From: DASWVC01 sp036401335
GTDB lineage: Bacteria > Verrucomicrobiota > Verrucomicrobiia > Chthoniobacterales > JAFAMB01
Assembly: GCA_036401335.1 (NCBI GenBank)
Contig: DASWVC010000380.1
Span: 1 to 9,414 of the forward strand
Reading direction: 5' to 3'
DNA length: 9,414 bases
Under the pieces are notes generated by a model. The model saw only the letters and a list, made by a program, of their open reading frames with translations. It ran no database searches and was not told where the DNA came from. The translations under genes and the position numbers were made by a program. Below, piece by piece: positions 5,740 through 9,414 of this stretch. The number at the start of each line of letters is the position of its first letter. Position 1 is the stretch's first letter.

Positions 5740-6424
5740 AAACGTTTCCTCCTGATTGGTGGCGCTGCCGCCCGACCGCCCTGATTGCGATCCATGAAGG
5801 TCAGCCCGGTACAGGGCCTCAACTTAGCGCAGCCCGAAATTTCGGCAACGTACCACGCTCTCCCAAATTTGTCCGTCCTGCCCCTTTGGGGCGTACCGCC
5901 CGCGTCCTGGACCGCGTTAACTTACCGGGCGCTGGGCAGAAGCTCCCTCCCGCTCCTGCGGTTCAAGACCGGATCGGCCGGGTTGTGATCAACCAAGGTC
6001 CTAAGCCCCAAGGCCGCTAGAAGAGGAACTCCTACGTTCATGGCCCCGCAGGATACGCCCTGCGTGGGAGTGGACGCACCCCAGCAATCCCGCAAGCTTG
6101 CAGTGGGTAAGGCGACGATCTCGGCAGCGGGCCACCAGGAACGGCAAGCCTTGCACGCGGGGATCAGGCTCCGGAGAGGGAAGTTTCGCCATTAAAGCTT
6201 TTAAACACGCCTTCAGGTCGACGTTTAGCCCCGCCAAAGGTGTCTGCTGCCACGTCGTGCGCCCTGGGCCTAAAATGGCGCAAGTCTTCGGGGGCTTCAC
6301 GCAAGAAGCACCCAAGGACGTAGCGGAACAAGATCGGACGAGTACCATAATCTTTGCCACTTTGGAGATTTCACGTTTCCCGATAGTAAGTAAACGCTTC
6401 TGCCTGAGCAGGTTACGTAAAAAG
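5740..6424. other. Gene-free stretch left of tRNA fragment
   Basis: Nearly 700 bp without a supportable gene. A minus-strand frame of 119 codons (6360-6001, GTG start) has fairly ordinary codons but is Cys-, Arg- and Ser-rich, ends in a Ser run and shows no known motif. A 64-codon plus-strand frame (up to 5988) also lacks motifs. A 12-bp perfect palindrome, CCGAAATTTCGG, lies at 5834-5845, about 95 bp upstream of the SDR start at 5739, where an operator for that gene could sit. Confidence 0.4.
5834..5845. promoter_or_regulatory. 12-bp palindrome upstream of SDR
   Basis: CCGAAATTTCGG is a perfect palindrome 95 bp upstream of the minus-strand SDR start (5739). It could be a regulator binding site; no regulator gene is adjacent, so this is only a possibility. 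Confidence 0.25.
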
Positions 6425-6449
6425 CGACCCTAACGGGATTCGAACCCGA
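6425..6449 (-). other. tRNA 3'-end fragment, candidate att site
   Basis: On the minus strand CGGGTTCGAATCCCG (6448-6434) is a textbook tRNA T-arm (4 perfect stem pairs, the loop TTCGAAT, and a T-T mismatch as the fifth pair). It is followed by seven bases, TAGGGTC, in the place of the acceptor 3' strand, and G as discriminator; no CCA is encoded, and a T-run follows (CTTTTTACG). The matching acceptor 5' strand (GACCCTA), D-arm and anticodon arm are not found upstream, so this is not a whole tRNA. Such fragments arise when an element integrates into a tRNA 3' end. The amino acid cannot be assigned. Confidence 0.6.
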
Positions 6450-6476
6450 AAGGGTTTGGTCGTTTTCCCTTGAGGA

Positions 6477-6493
6477 GTTCACATTACGTGAAC
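6477..6493. repeat. Inverted repeat beside att fragment
   Basis: GTTCAC-ATTAC-GTGAAC is a perfect 6-bp inverted repeat with a 5-nt centre, between the tRNA fragment and the end of the excisionase-like gene. It could be a recombination accessory site or a weak RNA hairpin. Confidence 0.35.
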
Positions 6494-6518
6494 GTTTAGG
6501 GCCGATCTAGGGCGCATC

Positions 6519-6833
6519 TTACCGGGTTTTCCCGTTTTGCCGTTCCGACCGCCGAAGGCCAAGGGCGCGTAACCTCGACCATTCGTCGATCAGCGCCCGG
6601 CTGAAGCGAACGTCGCTGCCGCTGCCCGGCAGTGGGATATGCGGGAACACGCCCCGCTTCACCCACTTCCTCAACGTGTCCGGGTGGCACTGGACGTACT
6701 TCGCCGCCTGCTCCACGTTGAGCAGGCCGTCTGGCAGCGGCTCCGGGGCCGGGTCGGACCGGTACGGCAGTTTCGGAAACGAACCGGGAAACCAGTCATT
6801 CAGGAGCGGTTTGCAATCCAAGATTGTAGGCAT
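6519..6833 (-). CDS. Excisionase-like helix-turn-helix protein
   Basis: 104-residue DNA-binding protein. Residues about 37-86 form the winged helix-turn-helix seen in MerR-like, AlpA and excisionase proteins (HTH_17 type): LLNVEQAAKYVQCHPDTLRK, then WVKRGVFPHIPLPG, then SDVRFSRALIDEWSRL, where the final block is the wing and last helix. Residues 1-36 are Pro-rich and unmatched; the C-terminal tail (LRRSERQNGKTR) is basic. ATG 6833 is the only good start; no Shine-Dalgarno is visible. Proteins of this type bend DNA at attachment sites or regulate element genes. The gene ends about 70 bp from the tRNA fragment, on the side where an integrated element would lie, which favours an excisionase or element regulator. 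No integrase gene is seen in the window. Confidence 0.75.
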   Translation of the reverse strand: MPTILDCKPLLNDWFPGSFPKLPYRSDPAPEPLPDGLLNVEQAAKYVQCHPDTLRKWVKRGVFPHIPLPGSGSDVRFSRALIDEWSRLRALGLRRSERQNGKTR

Positions 6834-7214
6834 CGTCTATCTAGAACCGCAACGATCGGTTAAGGCCCGGATGCCTCGTCCTTTATCGGAAAAGAGGCCA
6901 TGTCCTTTACCTCACCGCGTCTGCCAAACCCGGTACTCTTGCCGGTCTATGGGTGCCGCTCGACCCGTCGGTGGTCGGCAGAACGTTTCGGCGTTGAGGG
7001 CGCTCGCCGACCGCTTGATGCAATGGCCCGAACGGGCTACGACGAATCTTTCATCGCAGCCCGGCATCGACCTTAGCCGCGCGTCTTTGCCACCATTGCC
7101 GTTTGGACCCTGATTCCGTTGTCCCCCACGTTCACCGGGCACTTGGATGGTGGGGCGGAGGCACTTTACAACGGCGCCCGCGGAAACCTGGTCGGAATCC
7201 ATACTCGCCTGGGA
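6834..7214. other. Gene-free stretch
   Basis: About 380 bp between the starts and ends of minus-strand genes. Open frames exist on both strands but show no motifs, no ribosome binding sites and an odd residue mix. I see no clear promoter for the excisionase-like gene and no terminator for the SDR that ends at 7215. Confidence 0.4.
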
Positions 7215-8009
7215 CTAAAGAATGGACCGTACGACGCCTCCGTCGACGCGAATGGCGGCTCCATTGGTCGCGCTCGACAAGGGGCTGGAATAATAGAGCA
7301 CCAAATTCGCCACCTCTTCGGCCCTCGCGAAACGTTGCAACAACGACCCCGGACGTTCGGTCTGGAAAAAGCGCGTTTCCAGCTCAGCCACGCTCACCTT
7401 TGCTTGCTTGGCGAGGTTAGCGAGGAATTTGTTGACGCCCTCCGTCGAGGTCGGCCCGACCACGATCGAGTTGACCGTCACTTCGGTGCCGGGCGTGGTC
7501 TCGGCCAATCCGCGCGCCAAGGCAATCTGCATCGTCTTGGTCACGCCGTAGTGAATCATGTTGCTCGGGATGTTGACCCCAGACTCACTCGAAATGAAAA
7601 GGATCCGTCCCCAACCCTGCGCCTTCATTAGGGGAAGGTAATGACGACTGAGCCGGACCCCGCTCATGAAATTGGTCTCAATCAGCTTGAACCAACTCTC
7701 GTCGGAAATTTCCTCGAACGGTTTGAGTTCACCCGTGCCCACGTTGTTGATCAGAATATCCAGCTTTGGAAACCGTTTGATCGTTGCGGCAACGCCCGCG
7801 CTCGTGCTGACGTCTGCGTTCAGCGGCTCAAGCTTCGCCTTCGGGTACTGGCCGAGGATCTGGTTGATTGCGTCGTTTACCCGCTTTTTCGTGCGACCAT
7901 TGAGGATGACAGTCGCGCCTTCGCGGGCCAGACTTTGAGCGATGGCCCATCCGATTCCGGCGGTCGAGCCGGTGACCAGGGCCGTTTTATTTTCCAGTTC
8001 AAGGTTCAT
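7215..8009 (-). CDS. Classical SDR oxidoreductase
   Basis: 264-residue predicted NAD(P)-dependent oxidoreductase, complete. Cofactor loop TGSTAGIG (13-20), NNVG (88-91, in place of NNAG), Asn113, and the full catalytic set Ser141 (FISSESG), Tyr154 and Lys158 (YGVTK). VVGPTSTEGVNKFL (about 173-186) takes the place of the usual PG motif and matches a recognisable SDR subgroup; the C-terminus ATNGAAIRVDGGVVRSIL is typical. NGRTKKRV after the second strand suggests NADP(H); this is inference. I chose ATG 8009 (MNLELENKTALVTG) for its normal N-terminus; an in-frame GTG at 8039 would add 10 residues and has AGGG before it. It differs clearly from the two other classical SDRs here, so it is not a recent duplicate. 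Confidence 0.9.
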   Translation of the reverse strand: MNLELENKTALVTGSTAGIGWAIAQSLAREGATVILNGRTKKRVNDAINQILGQYPKAKLEPLNADVSTSAGVAATIKRFPKLDILINNVGTGELKPFEEISDESWFKLIETNFMSGVRLSRHYLPLMKAQGWGRILFISSESGVNIPSNMIHYGVTKTMQIALARGLAETTPGTEVTVNSIVVGPTSTEGVNKFLANLAKQAKVSVAELETRFFQTERPGSLLQRFARAEEVANLVLYYSSPLSSATNGAAIRVDGGVVRSIL

Positions 8010-8254
8010 GGGGTTTTCAGCACGGAAAGGGGGAATCACGCACCCTGGTTGAAGTCACGCGATGACGGGGCAATAAACCTCGTTCTGCCATCGATCAACT
8101 GCCTCAGGGATAAAGTCGCTCAATCTATTTCCAACCAATCGGCGGGTGATGTGCAATGCTAAATGGCCAGGGCCGTTTGTGGCAAGGGTAGCAGGCCGCC
8201 TTTTGATCGGGGATTCTCGCCCCCGGCAGAACCGGGGATTTCCCGAAAACGCCA

Positions 8255-8776
8255 ATGCACAGGTCGGCTTGCACCGCAGCAGAAGCGCTTGTCTTCGCCG
8301 ATTCCGGCTGCTCCGAGGGGCACCATTCCCTGATGCCCGTGGCCGTGGCCATTGCCGCGCTGCGGGAGCGGGTTGGGCCGGAGCGGGCGATCTCGGTGGT
8401 GCACACCGATCTGCCGGACAATGACTTCACGGCGCTCTTCCAGACGCTGGCCACCGACCCGAACAGCCACCTGAGCGGGGATCGTGCCGCCTTTGCCTCG
8501 GCGGTGGACCGGTCCTTTTACGAACCGCGCCTGCCTGCCCGCAGCGTGACGTTGGGGTGGAGGTCCTGGGCGGTGCAATGGCTGGACAGGTTCCTCAAAC
8601 GCTGCACGGTCCGGGTAAAAGCCGTTGACCTCCGAGCGAGGGTCCGCTCTGCGCCCCGCCGGTTGCGTCGCCGTTCTTCCCACACGGGCCGCAAAAGCCA
8701 ATCAAGGTTCAGGCGCTGCACCGCTTTCGCGAGCCGAGGACAGCCTGCAGGTTCCGCAACCTGCCCACAGGGATGA
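8255..8776 (+). pseudogene. Truncated SABATH-type carboxyl methyltransferase
   Basis: The frame holds a clear piece of a SAM-dependent carboxyl methyltransferase of the SABATH (Methyltransf_7) family, known best from plant salicylate/jasmonate-type enzymes but also found in bacteria. Residues 14-112 (8294-8590) match: FADSGCSEGHHSLM is the SAM-binding motif I (usually ADxGCSxGxNS), HTDLPDNDFTALFQTL is the LNDLPxNDF motif, and LGWRSWAVQWLDR matches the conserved SSxxxxWLS region. Before residue 13 the usual N-terminus is missing, and after residue 112 the frame turns into an Arg/Ser-rich tail with no family match to its stop. The family is usually about 350 residues, so roughly a third survives and the enzyme is very likely inactive. 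The codons of the surviving core are those of a real gene, so decay may be recent. Confidence 0.75.
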
Positions 8777-8872
8777 GGGCACCAAAGTCTCGCTGTCGAA
8801 CGTCGAACGGGCACACGGCTTTTCCTTGATCATGACTACAGCGGACGGACCCCTGTCCGACTTAGCGGGAGG
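8591..8872. other. Stretch after methyltransferase remnant
   Basis: No supportable gene and no further methyltransferase motifs in any plus-strand frame that I can see. The right end carries GGGAGG (8867-8872), directly against the next start codon. Confidence 0.35.
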
Positions 8873-9181
8873 ATGAGAACATGGACCCTCTCCCTTGTCG
8901 TGTTCGTGACCGCCCTCGGCGGGCTGTTTAACGCACGAGCTGATGATGACCGCGAGCATGGTCCCCACCGGCATCATCACAATTGGTATGATGACCGCGA
9001 CAACCGGCACCTCACCATCATTATGACGACGGCTTGCAGGTTCGGTTGCCCCAGATCTGCCGAGAAGGCGGGAAGGCCGATGGAGTTTTTTACCGTGGCC
9101 CGCAACGAGCTGGCCGCCAACACCTCCGGCGCGCTGAACGAGGCTTTCGAGTTTTGGGAAATCTTTGCCCGGAGCGCATGA
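8873..9181 (+). CDS. Secreted His/Asp-rich small protein, probably frameshifted
   Basis: 102-residue open frame whose first 23 residues form a clear Sec signal peptide: basic MR, the hydrophobic core LSLVVFVTALGGLF, and a cleavage site after ARA. The mature start is DDDREHGPHRHHHNWYDDRD, a His/Asp-rich stretch that may bind metal ions outside the inner membrane (inference). Around 9003-9010 the character changes. The other forward frame continues with HHHYDDGLQVRLPQI, which fits the His/Asp pattern much better than LTIIMTTACRF in the present frame, so a frameshift is likely; that other frame stops at 9216. The present frame ends NEAFEFWEIFARSA, just before the dehalogenase gene. GGGAGG abuts the ATG, an unusually short spacing. 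The family is not recognised. Confidence 0.5.
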   Translation: MRTWTLSLVVFVTALGGLFNARADDDREHGPHRHHHNWYDDRDNRHLTIIMTTACRFGCPRSAEKAGRPMEFFTVARNELAANTSGALNEAFEFWEIFARSA

Positions 9182-9212
9182 CGTGGAGCACACTGCCTCC
9201 GGCCCGTTATCT

Positions 9213-9414
9213 ATGAACACGCTTCCTCTGCTGGTCTTTGACGTCAACGAGACACTGCTCGACCTGGACTCGTTGGTGCCTCGATTCGAACGCATCTTCG
9301 GCGATGGTCGGGCCGCCCGTGACTGGTTCGCTCAGGTCATTCTCTACTCGGAAGCACTGACCCTGGCCGGAGAATACGCCGACTTTGGAGAATTGGGCGG
9401 TGCCGTGGTCAAAA
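9213..9414 (+). CDS. Type II haloacid dehalogenase (5' part)
   Basis: Start of a HAD-superfamily hydrolase, cut off by the window end after 67 residues. LLVFDVNETLLDL (6-18) holds HAD motif I with the nucleophile Asp10, in the form typical of the (S)-2-haloacid dehalogenase (type II) group, which hydrolyses 2-haloalkanoates to 2-hydroxy acids. The following helix region (FERIFGDGRAARDWFAQVIL, then YSEALTLAGEYADF) fits the cap domain of that group. Two starts are possible: ATG 9213 without a Shine-Dalgarno, or in-frame GTG 9183 with GGAG (9171-9174) 8 nt upstream and only one base after the preceding stop codon. The second would couple it to the small ORF before it. Many relatives lack proven dehalogenase activity. 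Confidence 0.85.
   Translation, partial: MNTLPLLVFDVNETLLDLDSLVPRFERIFGDGRAARDWFAQVILYSEALTLAGEYADFGELGGAVVK

Noticed and set aside
4786..5784. 332-codon plus-strand frame opposite the second SDR
   Set aside because: Antisense shadow of a gene with a perfect Shine-Dalgarno and full SDR motifs.
6001..6360. 119-codon minus-strand frame
   Set aside because: Ordinary codons but many Cys, Arg and Ser residues, a GTG start without ribosome binding site, no motif; not enough to call a gene.
8702..9295. 197-codon minus-strand frame across the secreted protein and dehalogenase start
   Set aside because: Antisense to a signal peptide and a clear HAD motif; composition is low in complexity and unmatched.
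1..9414. CRISPR array, IS element ends, rRNA
   Set aside because: No regularly spaced repeats, no transposase frame with terminal repeats and no rRNA-like sequence were seen.

Overview
The window is GC-rich bacterial DNA with compact, mostly single-gene units separated by long non-coding or decayed stretches. I read it as probably Verrucomicrobia. The main pointer is a perfect TGTTC-N4-GAACA site at 4336-4349, the form I recall as the LexA box reported for that phylum; the AT-poor codon usage and the loose gene spacing fit but do not prove it. No ribosomal or housekeeping marker is present to settle taxonomy.

Layout, left to right. (1) 162-917 (+): a classical short-chain dehydrogenase/reductase (SDR). 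(2) 918-1144: non-coding DNA with a strong 52-nt palindromic structure. (3) 1145-2899: a switch module. A TetR-type repressor (1304-1870, -) with a tightly linked 50-residue gene behind it (1145-1297, -) diverges from an NAD(P)-binding epimerase-like atypical SDR (2012-2899, +). The space between holds a perfect operator palindrome inside the spacer of a plausible promoter. (4) 3264-3965 (+): the SurE nucleotidase. (5) 4053-4283 (-): a small DUF3072 protein whose upstream promoter contains the LexA-like box. (6) 4358-4899: no convincing gene. (7) 4900-5739 (-): a second classical SDR with a perfect Shine-Dalgarno and an altered active site. (8) 5740-6424: no convincing gene.

(9) From about 6425 rightwards the window looks like the edge of an old integrated element. 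A fragment matching the 3' end of a tRNA (6425-6449, -) is followed by an excisionase-like helix-turn-helix gene (6519-6833, -). Then come a third classical SDR (7215-8009, -), a truncated SABATH-type carboxyl methyltransferase remnant (8255-8776, +), a secreted His/Asp-rich small protein that seems frameshifted (8873-9181, +), and the start of a type II haloacid dehalogenase running off the end (9183 or 9213 onward, +).

How the genes work together: four Rossmann-fold oxidoreductase-type genes (three classical SDRs, one atypical) in 8 kb suggest accessory small-molecule redox chemistry, but they are not in one operon and no shared pathway can be read from sequence. The clearest regulatory logic is the TetR/epimerase divergent pair and the possible SOS control of the DUF3072 gene.
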